From: Daedaleopsis sinensis
Lineage: Eukaryota > Basidiomycota > Agaricomycetes > Polyporales > Polyporaceae
Reading direction: 5' to 3'
NCBI GenBank assembly: GCA_033807695.1
Contig: CM066306.1
Location: 3,596,001 to 3,660,000, forward strand
Length of the DNA: 64,000 bases
Below the pieces are notes generated by a model, which was given only the letters and a program-made list of their open reading frames with translations, searched no databases and was not told the origin of the DNA. The translations under genes were made by a program, and so were the position numbers. This document shows, piece by piece, positions 11,132 to 23,072 of this stretch; positions within the stretch are counted from its first letter, which is position 1, and each line of letters starts with the position of its first letter.

Positions 11132-12308
11132 TCACTGCTTGAGATTCCCCTCGACATACCGCGCGAACTTGTCCGCGATGCTCGCCTCGCCCCAGTCCAC
11201 CGCGCCCTTCTCCGTCGTCCCGAGCGTGATCGCCTTCTTGTGCACAGTCACGAACTGTCGCTTGAGCCGCTGCAGCTCCGAGAGCGTGACCGCGCGCGCG
11301 GGGAGCGCGACCGTCGGCCGGAGCGTCGCGGAGAGTGCGAGCGCAACGGCGCCGCCGACCTGCCCCCCAGATGCGGTCTGTTCTGCCATGATCGCGGCGA
11401 CCATGGCGGTGGAGGTGTGCTCGAGCGTGCGGAGTGCGTCTGTCGGAGCCTTGGGAACCTGTTTCAAAGCGACGGCGGATCGTGAGTCAGCTGCGGCGGC
11501 GTGGCGGTCGCGGATTATGCATTATGGATGGGGCTGTGGGTGGGGACGTACCGCCTGTGTTCCGGCATTTGGGGGCTTGACGAACCCCTCGGTCACGGCC
11601 TTCCAGATCTCGTCGGCAGGGACGTCTGCGTCGGTCCAGGGCACGGTGAAGAGAGGCGAGTCCCAGCGGACCATGGATGATGGCTCTTCGTATCGCATGA
11701 GAAGGTTCTCGAGACTGTGGCGACGTCAGCGCTCTGCCTTCCTCCGACAGGAATATACTTGAGTGTAAGGATCACTCACGTCTCGGGTGCATATGCGCGA
11801 CCGTCCTGGCGCGCAGAATTCCACTCCTTGCACTGGTCGTGCGTCGCGACCACGAATACCTACATTCCTTTCGTTCAATCGTACCAAGATCAATCAACCG
11901 ATGTGTACGAAAATACACACGGTGCACACGCGAAGCTTGTGCTCTCTTGCTGCACAATACATCTGATATCGGAAGCCCTTGATGTAGTTCATGGAGTCGA
12001 CGATGAGTATTGTGTCTTGTCCCATCTGCCGCTGCACGGCTGTGAAGAGGGATCCTCTCGCTGGCTTTTCCGCTCGCCCATCTGGAAGTCACTTGCGTGA
12101 GTGTCTTATCGAAGTTACTCGCTACCATAGACTCACCACTGTAAACCGTTCGCGAGATGTTCAAGCTGTCGTCGGAGACTACTATCACCTTCAGCTGAGG
12201 GCCGGAATATGAAGGATCTTGCAATCGCGTCTCCAAATGTGCTCGCAGCTGCTCAGCCCGCTGCGACTTGCCCGAACATGGATAACCAGATATCGTGATG
12301 AAAGCCAT
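11132..12308 (-). CDS. KTI12: KTI12 homologue, Elongator-associated P-loop ATPase
   Basis: KTI12 binds tRNA and the Elongator complex and is needed for wobble-uridine modification; the fold is related to L-seryl-tRNA(Sec) kinase. Minus exons 12137-12308, 11921-12081, 11780-11859, 11552-11714 and 11132-11458 give 903 nt, or 300 residues, a normal length. The P-loop GYPCSGKS is at residues 8-15. The second exon carries EKPARGSLF and the hallmark DSMNYIKGFRYQMYC. The third starts with VFVVATHDQCKEWN, and the fourth contains RYEEPSSMVRWDSPLF. The C-terminal part is the helical tRNA-binding region typical of the family. Introns are 55-93 nt with GT-AG ends. It is transcribed away from the Psr-type phosphatase gene across an 832-bp spacer. 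Confidence 0.96.
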
Positions 12309-13140
12309 CTATACTTCTGAAAATTTGGGGGATTCTTCCAACTTGCTGCAGAGCGTTCACGCGAGGAGATGGTGGTAGGAAAACAAGATGCATTCATCAA
12401 CTACTAAAACTATCTAAGAAAGATCCCTCTGACCAAAAGGTCGTCATCGGGATGGGGTTGTCCAAAAATTGCTGAAAGCCGAAGCTAACAGACGTGTTCG
12501 GATGTGTAATTTGCAATCAGCAAAAGACTGTGCCTCGGTAAAGACCTCACTGGCGACAGTACGTGCCCGAGCACAAGAATGGGGATCAACAAGATGGACT
12601 GGAGGCTTATATAGGCGTTCGGCGCTCGAAGTGCGCGCACGGACCAGCTGGCGTCGGCTGAGTTCATCTTGCGGGTTATCAACCTTCGCATAACGCATCA
12701 TTTGTGAACCACAAGGACAGCGACGACGTCGTGGTCCTGGTATCGCCTTGAGAGCGTCAGGGAGGGAAAGAAGCAGCACATGGCAACGCATCTAGCATGG
12801 CAGAGTGGACAAACCGAGGCGGTTGGGCGCGCAATGGGCCGCACTGACGCCGCGCTCTCGTGGGGGAGTTGTCGGGGTGGAAGGTTAGGATTAAGAGAAG
12901 GTATCAAAGGGTGGAACACAGCACTGAGGGTCGTGGATGTGGACGCTAATGGACGCTTGACGGCCGCGACGGAAAAGGATGAAGCTCAAGGTTGCGCGCG
13001 GGCGGGACGACAACCGTCGGGCAAGCGCCAAACCGGGCGCTAGCGGGGAAACCGAGTGGAACAGTCGTTGATGGACACGGCCGACAGTCTCTCCCAGTCC
13101 CACATCTCTCCTCCCCTGCTTTCCTCAGAGCCGCGAGGCC
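12309..13140. other. Intergenic spacer between divergent KTI12 and phosphatase genes
   Basis: Holds the promoters of two divergently transcribed genes. An open frame continues upstream of the phosphatase start at 13141 in the same phase as its second exon, but the spliced model starting at 13141 is cleaner. No further feature seen. Confidence 0.5.
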
Positions 13141-15121
13141 ATGGTCAACGCTGGTCCTTCGCACTCTTCTGCCACCGTTCAGGTCAGTCGCCTCGCGTTT
13201 AGCCGCGCCACTCACGCTGCATGTATCTGACCGTATCGCACAGGCGTCAGAAGCAGGTTTGGGTCGAGATACCGAGGCAACACACCAGCACGGCGAAGGT
13301 AGCCAGGAGCAGCATTCAGAGCCTGAGCCTCCAGCCCCGTCAGCGGTCCCTGTAAGCGAGCAGAGCGGCGCGTCTCCCAGCGGAGACTCTTCAGAATCAG
13401 CGCACGCAAATCCACCAGAGCCCGGTACCTCCCCTGCGGACGCGCATACAACATCCAGCGACACCCACAGCACCACCGGGCTGGACCCGCCCCCATCCAT
13501 CCCCACTCATTCCGATCTGACATCTACCTCTGAACCGCCCACGACCATGTCAGAAACCGCGGTCTCCATCTCCGCGCCCAGGAAAAAGTCGCCCACCGAA
13601 GACTCTAACACCATCAGGGAGAAAGAGAAAGAACCGAGCGCGACGGCTTTCGTGGCTCCAGTGAGCAAGCGCCGTCGAGATGGACAGTCGATTTCTGAAG
13701 GTGCTGTCACATCCTCGAGCCTGACACAGCTTCCCTCGTCTCCAGAGGAATCCAAGTCGCCTTCAAAGCGCGCCAAGAAGGGGTTCTTCTCCAAGTTCAC
13801 CTTCTTCTGCAAGTCGTGCGTGAACCAGGAACATACCCACCCCGTCGATCTCGACGAAGGCGCATCCCAACTTCACGACAACGAGAAGCAGACCCTCAAG
13901 GACGGCGAGCCTACCAATCACGGGACGCACTCCTCCTCGTCCACAACAGGTATCTATACATCTTCGCGACCCCCTGAAAGTTCGCTGATCATGGAAGCAG
14001 TCATTCCGCCGATCCTGCCACCCCTGACTATCGCAACAATAGTGCCAGATGGCGATGTCATCGTGCCCCCGACGCCAACAAAGCAGCTCTTGCCGCTATC
14101 AGAGACCGACGGCCTCACATCAGGCGCCGTGCAGCCGCCAGGCTCAACAGGTGAGAACCTCACTCATGCCCACTACGAGAAGAGGATCAGCCGCGATGTC
14201 GGCGACGATTCCGACAGCTCCTTCTCCGAGGAGGGCAACTTCCATGAGATGATCACGATCAACGAAGTGGAGGACGAGGAGCAGCGTCTGATTCGGCTCG
14301 GGGGGACTGGCATTCCTATTGGACCCGTGAGTGAACTCTCTGGACTATATGCGCCTTAGACCTTTCCCTGAGCGCGTATCCGACGCAGGACGGCCAACCC
14401 AAACCTCTATTGCCTCCCCTCGCCCCCGAATACGCGGGTCGTAAATGCCTTGTGCTCGATTTGGACGAGACGCTCGTCCATAGTAGCTTGAAGGTCAGTT
14501 TCGGCTTCAATGTGAACGTAATGCACCCTCCGACCATGTGCTCTTTAGGCTGTTCCCTCACCCGACTACATCGTCCCTGTGGAGATAGAGGCTTATTGGC
14601 ACAATTTCTATGTGCTAAAACGTCCAGGAGTTGACGAGTTCCTGAAACGCATGGGAGAGATCTACGAAGTAGTTGTATTCACCGCTAGCTTAAGCAAGGT
14701 ACGTCTCTATTTTCTCTCAAATTGTAACAGAGTCCTGATCACCGTATTCGTCTCTACAGTATGCCGACCCGGTGCTAGATAGACTTGATCCCACTCACTC
14801 CGTAGCACACCGGTTATTCCGAGAAAGCTGCTTCAACCACAAAGGCAACTACGTCAAGGTACTGCAGAGATTCAGTTTGCCTGATAACGGACTAACTTCT
14901 ACGCATTTATGCAGGATCTCTCTCAACTGGGCCGTCCCGTGAAAGATACCATAATCCTGGACAACTCGCCCGCCTCCTACATCTTCCACCCGCATAACGC
15001 CGTGCCCGTGTCTTCATGGTTTAATGACCCGCATGACACGGAGCTCATGGACCTCTGTCCCTTCCTCGCCGACCTCGTACACGTCGATGACGTGCGTGGG
15101 ATTCTCAATCCTGCAGTATAA
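13141..15121 (+). CDS. Psr1/SCP-type FCP1-like (NIF) protein phosphatase
   Basis: HAD-family acid phosphatase like yeast Psr1/Psr2 and animal small CTD phosphatases; Psr proteins act at the plasma membrane in sodium stress. Exons 13141-13182, 13244-14326, 14389-14493, 14549-14698, 14760-14858 and 14915-15121 give 561 residues. The N-terminal two thirds is low-complexity and rich in Ser, Pro and Thr, with a short basic/aromatic patch ([11 protein letters not shown]) and two nearby Cys. The catalytic motif DLDET is at residues 399-403. It is followed by [33 protein letters not shown] and [16 protein letters not shown], as expected for the NIF domain. The start was chosen because the short first exon splices in phase with the long second exon. 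Membrane attachment via lipidated cysteines is inferred from yeast. Confidence 0.93.
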
Positions 15122-17061
15122 CCACAGCCCAGCCCGAACACGCGATATCCACATCTCTCATCCAGTGCTGGATATAGCCCACCTCCGGAGCTGAGCGTGC
15201 CCCCCAGGCTGGTCGCTGTTGGCCGCCTCGCAGCTGCCTCGCGCTGCGACACTCCCCATCACCATCGCAGCAATGCGATAGCAAGGGCGACACCCATCCG
15301 CTCCCGCTCCCGCTCCCGCCTCCGCCCCCGACTCTGTCTCGTCCGAAGACCGCGCGTATGCGCGGCATCTTCAAAGTCCACGCTCCTTCGTCTCCGTCTT
15401 TCCCGTCTCTTTGTACCCTGCACACGGCCGCCGCCTATACCCCCGCATCGCAGACGGCCTGCGTTCATTGTCCGGCACCCGGCACACGCCTTCCTTTCCC
15501 CGTCGCCGCTGTTCTCTACGTCACGTACGCCGCGCGTGACCGTGTATCGCTACCGTTATAGGGCCGGATGGATCCCCGCGGGACGTCCCAGTGTCTCCAC
15601 TACCTCGCTCCCCAGCACAAGCACATGCACGCGCACACCGACATGCTGCATATCCCGTCGCACGCGTACGTCGCCCGTCTCGCTCGCGCTGTTGTGGGAT
15701 GTGCTTGCTGACGTTCTGACACCGACATTCCGCTTGCCGACCACCCGTCCCCTCACCACGAACTGCCAACTGCCAACTGCCAAACTGCTACCTACCAACT
15801 GCGCCCCACACCGCAACTGCGCTGCCCTCACGCGCACGCGTGCTCACACCCTGCCGTGCGACCCCCACCCCCTATCCTCGTCGACGTGCACATCCGCGGC
15901 CGGGGGTCCCACAGTGTCCCAAAACCTGTCCATACCGCACTATTTATTCCGATACCCGCGTTTACCGCCGTCTCTCCTTGGTTACTTAGGTGTTGTCGTC
16001 CTGTCTCCACGCGATGTCCCGTGACGAATAAAGCTACGATTCCCTCTGGTCTCCCCGCGACTTGCGCTTGGAGCTGAGCGCTGAGCAGTGAGCGTGGACG
16101 CCTGGGCCCGGGGAATTGGTGCGCCGCAATGAAGCTGACAGTGACGACTGACGAGCAGCGTCCCTACTTGGATTTAGATGTACGTCGCACCCACGCCGAA
16201 GGCACCCCAGTGGAGGCCTCGGGCTACGCGTGTACGAGATACGTGGTTCTGACAATGCAGATGACTACCACTAGAGCCCGAGTGTATACCCTGGCATCAT
16301 GCTCCCGTGAAGAGCAGCCACGGCGTGTCCCACAACCTCGTATGCTTCTATCCGTGCCTGGACGTTGCGTGAACATTGAGCATATAAGTACGCTGTAAGC
16401 TATAAGCCGCACGCCGTCTTCGCACGCGTCACTCGGGCGGTGCGTACGCTTCGCACCAAAGCCTATATAGCGGCGTGCGTGCGCCCCCGTGTGCGGGCAG
16501 CTGCCCTGCCTCCGCTGCCTGCCCGCGTTCACATGCGCTGCCGTATACCTCCCCGTCGAGGCTCTTCGCCCCCCAGAGCTGGCAGGAGAAGCGCTATCGG
16601 CGTACCGTCCGACGCCTTCCAGACGCCTTCCGAGCTTCCCCGCCGCAGTTTCGAACGCGACGTCGACGGCGAAGACTCGAGTGACTCGCGCGGGTAGAAC
16701 GCACAGTGCCGGCCGTGGGGGGTCATGCGAGAGGACGAGGTTATTCTTGTTCGTCTCGATTCGTTACTGCGCTGTTATATAGGAGACAAGCATTATTTAC
16801 ACTGCCAGTGCGCACCGTCGCCCCTCCCCTTTCCCTTTCCCCTTCCCTTCAGCCTCAAGCCTTCCCCTCAGCCTCCCGGGCCCGGCCGCGGATTCGACCA
16901 CCCTGCCTTCAAAAGTTCTACACGTCTGTGTTCCGCCAAGCGCCCCGCCGTTCTACACACAATAGATAGCCTCGCCGGCCTTCAAGTTAAGCTTTCTCCC
17001 GCCCGCCACCAATTCGCAACCCCAAGAACCATGGGCCCTCCGCACGCACGAACGCGACAGC
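15122..17061. other. Long non-coding interval with pyrimidine-rich tracts
   Basis: Nearly 2 kb between two convergent genes, with no supportable coding sequence although long chance frames exist because of the base composition. The first kilobase is rich in C and T on the plus strand. A short tandem run of AACTGCC-like units lies at about 15761-15788, and CCCTTTCC-type pyrimidine runs lie at about 16820-16865. Part is probably untranslated sequence of the phosphatase gene. Confidence 0.5.
15761..15788. repeat. Short AACTGCC tandem repeat
   Basis: Four adjoining 7-8 nt units of AACTGCC/CAACTGC type are visible. Too short to suggest a function. Confidence 0.5.
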
Positions 17062-20000
17062 TCACTGCGCGGGCTCCTTCGGCTCCTCGTCCTCCCACGG
17101 GCTGAACTTGGGCTTGCGCACGCGCGGCAGGGACTGCAGCCACGACAGGCTGGGGCCGAGCAACATCCTTCCGCCCCCGATCCCAAACGCCGCGCCCGCG
17201 TGCTCCTTACCAGAAGTCTCCAACGACGGCGCGAGCCCCGCGTGCGTGTGTGCGTGGGCGTGGGCGTGCGGCGGCTGGGCGGCGGCGGCAGAGTGGGTGT
17301 GCGACGGGGACGGAATCGGGAGCGGGATGGGAAGCGGGGCGGGGGGGAGCGAGACCTCGCTGAGCGTCGGGAGCCGCTCGAGGCTGGTGTTCGTCGAGCC
17401 GCCGAGTGCGCGCTGGAGCGCGGAGCGTTCGGCGGGCGACGGCGCGAACGCGCGCATGGAGAGCGTCGAGAAGAGGCTGTCGGGCTCCGTGAGTGCGGCC
17501 GGGAGGCTGAGCGATGTGTGGCTCGCGGCCCCGCTGCCGCTGCCGCTGCCAAGCGGGTCGAACTCGAACGCCGGGTGCGCGTGCGGGTGGGTCTGCGTCT
17601 GAGTCTGCGTTTGGGGGAAGACGGAGACGGCGCCGTGGGCCTGCGCGGGCGAGAAGAGCGCGGGGAAGGACGGCTTGGTGAGTGAGAACGCCTTCGCCTC
17701 GGGGTTGAGCCCCTTCTTCTTCTCCGCCGCGTCCTGCTGCGAGGACCACCGCCGGTGCGCCAGCCCAGTTTTGTCTGGGCTCTCGTGCTCCGCGGTCGAC
17801 GCTGTGAAGGCGACTGGGGGCAGCGTAGGGTCCGAGATCGTGCGCGAAGGCGGCTGCGGGTGTTTCGCCTCGTCGGAAGTGAGGCGGCGGAGGAAAGGCG
17901 GGGGGCGCACTTCGAACACGTCCTCCCTGTCTACGCCGTCGAATGTCGGGTACGAGAGCGACGAGGGCGACGAAGTGTACACGCCCACCCCAATGCCGGG
18001 GCTCTCGACGGGCAGCGGCGGCGGGAACGGCGCGTTCTTGCGCCAGTCGCGTGACAGCACGGTGTCGTCCTCGGACTGGAAGGAGCGAGCGAGGCCGAAG
18101 TTGTCGAAGCCGCCTGCGCCGTCGAGCGAGTTGATGAGGCTGCTTGAGATGTACGACGAGCTGATGGGTGAGAGACTGCTCGCGGACTTCGACACATCGC
18201 TAGATGTTGGCTCGGCGTCATCGCTGTCTCCGAACGGCGAAAAGCGAGTGGATGTAGAGAGCGTGCTCGACAGATCGCCACTGAGCACAGGGAACCCCCG
18301 TGTACGGAGCAAAACCTGACCACTCGGATCGGGGTCAGGCAAAACACGGTTTGGGGGCTCGCGCAGATTCGAGATCCCAGTGAGCGACAGACGTGCAGGG
18401 CGGGGAGACACCGAGACATCTCTGTTGTCGCTGCTTCCAGAACCCGAAGAGGAAGATCCCTGGCTCTTCGGTGCGCGTATCGGTTGAGGGAACGGCAATT
18501 GTGGCTCGAGCGTCTCGGCGCTGTATTGCGTGAGTGCATCCTGGCTCCGGTTGGTGTAGGACCAGGAAGAAACGGCAAGGTCGTCCTCGTTGACGGCTGG
18601 GACAACCGTGAGGGGGTAGAACGAGCGATCCTGCCTCCTGAGCTCTGCCTGCTCCTTCGCGCGACGCAAGCGCTCTTCCTCTTCAGCAATCCTCTCCTCC
18701 AACTCCTTCGCGCGCACGTTCAGCGCGGCCACGACCTCCTCCGCGACTTTGATTTCTTTCTTCTTCCGTTCCAGCTCCTCCTGCGTCTCCTCCTCCCGCT
18801 CGTCCCCCTCCTCCTTACACTCCACAACCACCTCTTCATCCTCGCGCATCCGACACCTGAGCGCCCCGATCTCCTCCCCCAGGCGCTCGATGCGCTTAGC
18901 AGCACGATCTCGCGCAGTCTCTGCAGCCTTCAAGCGTTTCTCCGCATCACGCTTGCTACTCTCAGCAGATCGCTTGGAGTCCTCCAAGGTCTTCGTGCGG
19001 GTCTTGATTTCCGCACGCGCCGCGTCCTCCTCGCGCTTGCGATCCCGCTGGATGTCAAGCTCCGACTGGATACCCGCACGCGTCTCCGCTGCGGCGTTGC
19101 GGAAGTCCTCGAGCTGCTGCCGCAGGTCTCCCACTGCGATCTTTGACACCGATATCTGGCGCAGCACCTCTGCGATAATCGGCGACGAATCCCAGAGCGA
19201 CACCGATGAAGGCGAATGCGCCAACACGGGCGGCGCAGGTAGTCGCGACTCGGGCGTCACGGGGGCGCTTATCTGAGCGGATGTAGGCGCATATCGCTGA
19301 CTTTGAGTTCCGTTCGCTTGCGGAGGCGAGGATGCAGAGACTCGAGGAGCGTGCAGCGGCAAGGACGCTGACTTGGGAAGGGGGGGAGGAGAGGAGCTGC
19401 GTGGGATAGTATTTGGGAATCTGTGTGTGGTCTTGACCTTTGTCGAACCGTTCTGAGGTAGACGGGAAGACGTAGGGAGTGGTAGACCTGATCCGCAATT
19501 GTTCAGATGCTCGGCACCTTTGTGCAAAAATGACTCACCATCCAAGCCCTCCAAGACATCGAGTGCTTTCACATCCAGTATGCCTGATCCACACTTCTCC
19601 GTGTCCTTGGTGTTCGCAAGCATCTCGTGCCACCAGCTCTGGATGATACCCCCGCGCCACCACCGTCCGAACGCGCCAATGTACCAGGCGTCCGATACAA
19701 GAGAGCAGAGGTTGTCGGCCTGGACGGCATGACTATCTCTGCGCAGATTGGGCCGACCCGTCGGATAAACTGCAGCTATCGTCAGGATGCCAAAGCTGTG
19801 GAAGACGTGTTTGGGAGTCCGCAGCGAGACAGAGGCGCGATTGACGAAGTGGAAGGGTGAGGTGGGATCAAAGTTGGATCCCTTGCGCGTGCCAGGTGCA
19901 GGACGGCGCGAAAGAGAGAAATGTACCCCAAATTCGTCCGGGGCGGCGCTGTCCTCATTACCACCATCGTCGAGCCGACTGAGATGCTGCTTGAACGAGA

Positions 20001-20575
20001 GCTCGGTGAGATACGTGCGGAACGACGTCTCGGACGGATTGGTTAGATATGCTGATCACGGGTGTATGCGTGCGGTGGGTGATCGTGGGGGTGGTGCAGG
20101 CATTCCAAGCGTGTTTCGAGATGGTACATGTGATAAGAAAGCGTGCACACGCGCGAGATGAATGGTTACGCACCCAGAACGAAGACGATTATAACGAGCA
20201 CTACCGCGAGCAGAGCGGAGCGCAAGTCAACCTTGGAGAAGACATGACTGGGAGAGAGCGAAGGATGTCCTGAGAGCAAGATGGCACCCAGACCGCCGAG
20301 AGCCATGACAAGGATGAGGAAGAGAGGAGAGGCCCCCTCTGGGGAGGACGACGAGGGCCTAGTGGCGGTGCGACGGGCGGACGGCGGGGAATGATGGACG
20401 TTGTGGACAGACAGTGTTGCGAGGGGACGACTCGAGAGCGTCCCCGACGATGAGCAGGGTTGTTGGACGACGTCGAGATAGGCTGAGATGACCGTTCGGT
20501 CTGAGAAGCCTCAACCTTTGCTGCCCGAAAATCCGCCTGCCCAAAATCAGGTGGGGGCGCCTCTCCGCTGATCAT
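17062..20575 (-). CDS. Large membrane-anchored coiled-coil protein, basidiomycete family
   Basis: Well-supported minus exons are 19539-20051 and 17062-19487, preceded by an exon ending at 20174. That upstream exon encodes two hydrophobic segments (around FLILVMALGGLGAILLS and LLAVVLVIIVFVLG) before YLTNPSETSFRTYL. The middle region includes AWYIGAFGRWWRGG, then a long Ser/Pro-rich stretch and a roughly 170-residue Glu/Lys/Arg-rich coiled coil beginning near AVGDLRQQLEDF. The rest is disordered, with a conserved-looking end RMLLGPSLSWLQSLPR. The 5' end is not resolved: a possible first exon starts at the Met at 20575 (MISGEAPPPDF), but its junction to the membrane exon is uncertain. The architecture suggests a tail facing the cytosol from an internal membrane; that is inference. 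I recall similar mushroom proteins of unknown function and cannot name it. Confidence 0.75.
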
Positions 20576-22044
20576 CTGACTGCGGCCTCACCCGGCTTTT
20601 CCCTCCGATGTCTCTCCTCCGCCACGGCGCCTCCTCCTCCTCCCATCCTGATCATAATTTATGTCCTATGCTGTTCCACCACCGCCTTTTCCGATGTAGT
20701 ACGAGGTAAGTGTTTGATTAGTCGCAGCGAGACTGACCCGCTCACGAGTCAACAATGTGTAGTTACGTCGAGCCACAAGCTGCCACAAGAGCGGGATACT
20801 GAGACTTGAGTGAAATTAATCGATACACGGTATCGCCCCCAATCGTGCAGATGGAATGCTGTGACACGGACGACCACATCATACTCGACTCCGCCGACCA
20901 ATTGAGATTCCCACTCAATGCGCTTGCCGTACGACCACGCTGCACATCGATCTTCGACACCCCGTTCAGCTGAGTTCTGCTGCGACCGTTTCTGCGACCG
21001 TCGTCTGCTTCGCGATATCGCCGCTGCTCCCGTGTTCGCCAACAGCGTAGCACGCCTGCAGCTCTACTCCACTTACCCTCGGTCTAACCGCATTCGACCC
21101 CTCTCGAGGCCACAGAGAATCGGGAGAAGTCGTTCGCGGAGCTTGTACTCGCTCATCTGTTCATCTATTCGCGCTTCGACGGACATCTCTCATCGCTGCG
21201 GTATTCCACGATCTGCATCTTGTCGCCGGCTCACCGGTCCAGAGACGACGCAGCTTGCAGCGTGTATGATGCCATCGCCCAACTATCATTTCGCCGTGAT
21301 ACTCCCGGACTATGGCAAGCGTCCGCGTCCTGGCTGCTGCCGCGTGCAGCTTGTGCTACAGGCATGATGATGTACGTACGCGACCTGCGCTTGCTAGCTA
21401 AACAGTCAGGACTTCCACAAGGCTTCTACGTCCTCCACGGTTTCAAACGCTCGTGTGCTCACGAAATCACCTCCTTGCTTCTCAGTGCTTCTCAGCTATC
21501 GAGGTGAGCGATAACAGTCTCTGAGCCTACTTCTAGAGTCTGATGACCTCTGCCTTGATCAGAAACCTGTTCAAGGTCGAACGCTGCCTCTTTCGCTCTC
21601 TTCCAACGCGCACTAGTTTCCGATGATGCCCGGACCGATGAGTCAGCCCGCAATCTCAGAGGTATGTAACTTTGTAAGTATGTGTGGATAGTGCGGCTAT
21701 CCAGCGCAGGCGTTGTGGATGTGCATTATTCGTGTTCTGAATCTCCGTTGCGAAGTCCCCCGAAGTCATACATGACCATACCCCTCAACGCACAAGGTTG
21801 GACGTAAAATCGTAGATCTCCATGAATGGAATGCCTGGTGTCTTAAACATTACTATTAGCTTCAACACACCAATCGGCATCCTGCGAATAACGGTGAACG
21901 GGGGTGTGTTCCTAATAGTGGGCATCTGTAAGTACATTAGGTCTATAATATATGCAAGGTAGCTGTATGCGGGGGCAGAGCAGGGTGTATGCGTAGCGGG
22001 TGCTGTATGTATGTATACATGTGCGTGACAAGACAAAGCCATGA
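20576..22044. other. Intergenic, no gene supported
   Basis: About 1.5 kb. A 149-codon plus-strand frame at 20918-21367 is rich in Arg, Ser and Cys, shows no domain or hydrophobic pattern, and has no splice support, so I do not call it. The interval likely carries the promoter of the coiled-coil gene and the 3' end of PAM16. Confidence 0.45.
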
Positions 22045-22790
22045 CTATGACGAGGGCGGTGGTGTCGACGGAGCCTCTGTGGGTGGGGGAGGCGGCGGCG
22101 CGTTCTCTTCTGCGAGGTCGGCCTTGAGCTCTGCCTCCAGCCGTTCCTTCGCGCGCACAACTTTTGACTGCAGGTAATGCGAATGCGCAGGCGGTGCCTG
22201 TTTCCCGGACGCAGGTTTCGCAGGGGGGGCGGGTGGCGAGTTCATCTTGAACAGGTGCTCGTAATTCTGCGTTTGCACATGTCGCATTGCAGAATGGAGG
22301 ATGAGGCAAGGATTCGCGTCCGGGTAAGGTCAACGCGATGTGGCAATCAGCGCACGCCTTGCGTGTGCAATGCAGTCACGACGCACCTGGACGATCCTCT
22401 CCACCGCGTCCTCCCCCTTCACGTTCAGAATCAGCCGCGCCTCGTCCGCCGTCATCCCGTGCTCCCTCGTCAGCTGGTCCGTGAGCGAGCCCGACGTCGC
22501 GTGCCCGACGCCCGCAGCGTCACCGCCTGCCGCACCAGGTGGCCTGTACTTCGCATCTGCATGTCACGGGCGGGATCGTCAGCTTCCTCCTACCACACCA
22601 CCCATGTAGCGCGGATGGGTGTCCGCAACGTATGACGCACTGGCTGCGGCCTGCTTTCCGGCAGCGTACAACGCCTTCCCGAAGATTTTTGCCCCAGCGA
22701 CGGCAATCTGCACAATGACCCTTGGCGAAGACTGCACCGGCAACGGCGTTAGCTTCGCTCATGTCGTTCAACACTATCACAACGCACCAT
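22045..22790 (-). CDS. PAM16: TIM16/PAM16, import motor subunit of the TIM23 complex
   Basis: J-like protein of the mitochondrial presequence-translocase motor; it holds PAM18 and tunes mtHsp70 at the matrix side of the inner membrane. Minus exons are 22788-22790 (only the ATG), 22641-22731, 22387-22556 and 22045-22266: 486 nt, 161 residues. The second exon reads SSPRVIVQIAVAGAKIFGKAL and ends in the conserved KQAAANAKY, joined across an intron. The J-like region has MTADEARLILNVKG, then NYEHLFKMN and YLQSKVVRAKERLE. As expected it lacks the HPD tripeptide of true J proteins. A proline-rich tail of about 20 residues ends it. The one-codon first exon has a good donor (gtgcgt) and a 56-nt intron. 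It is divergent from RPA43. Confidence 0.95.
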
Positions 22791-23072
22791 CCTACACGAA
22801 CCCGGCCGCGGCGACGATGACAGTACTAGTAGCGGAGAACTGTGAGAGTCGAGCCGACGTTCTCCGGCACGGGATGCGTGCCCACATCAGGCGCCCGCAG
22901 TCCGGCACACGAGAACGGGCGCTTGTCAAAATTTGTGCTCTATTCCGCCACGGTGACCTCAGTCCTCTGGTAGCCGTCCTCCTCATCCCTTGCCACCCCC
23001 TCCTGCGACTGCGACCGCACAAAACGCCCCCCTAGCACTCCCTGCGCTACTGCCAAGCTGCAAGTACTCGAG
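22791..23072. promoter_or_regulatory. Probable bidirectional promoter, PAM16 / RPA43
   Basis: The two start codons point away from each other and are only 282 bp apart, so the promoters must share or abut. No clear TATA box is visible on either side, in keeping with housekeeping genes. Confidence 0.55.

Noticed and set aside
15122..17061. Possible hidden gene in the 2-kb gap
   Set aside because: Frames are long because of pyrimidine-rich sequence; translations are low-complexity Pro/Ser/Arg without motifs.
17200..17685. Long plus-strand frames opposite the coiled-coil gene
   Set aside because: Arg/Gly-rich shadow translation of the minus-strand gene; no family features.
20918..21367. 149-codon plus frame
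   Set aside because: Arg/Ser/Cys-rich without domain-like hydrophobic pattern; no neighbouring exons fit.
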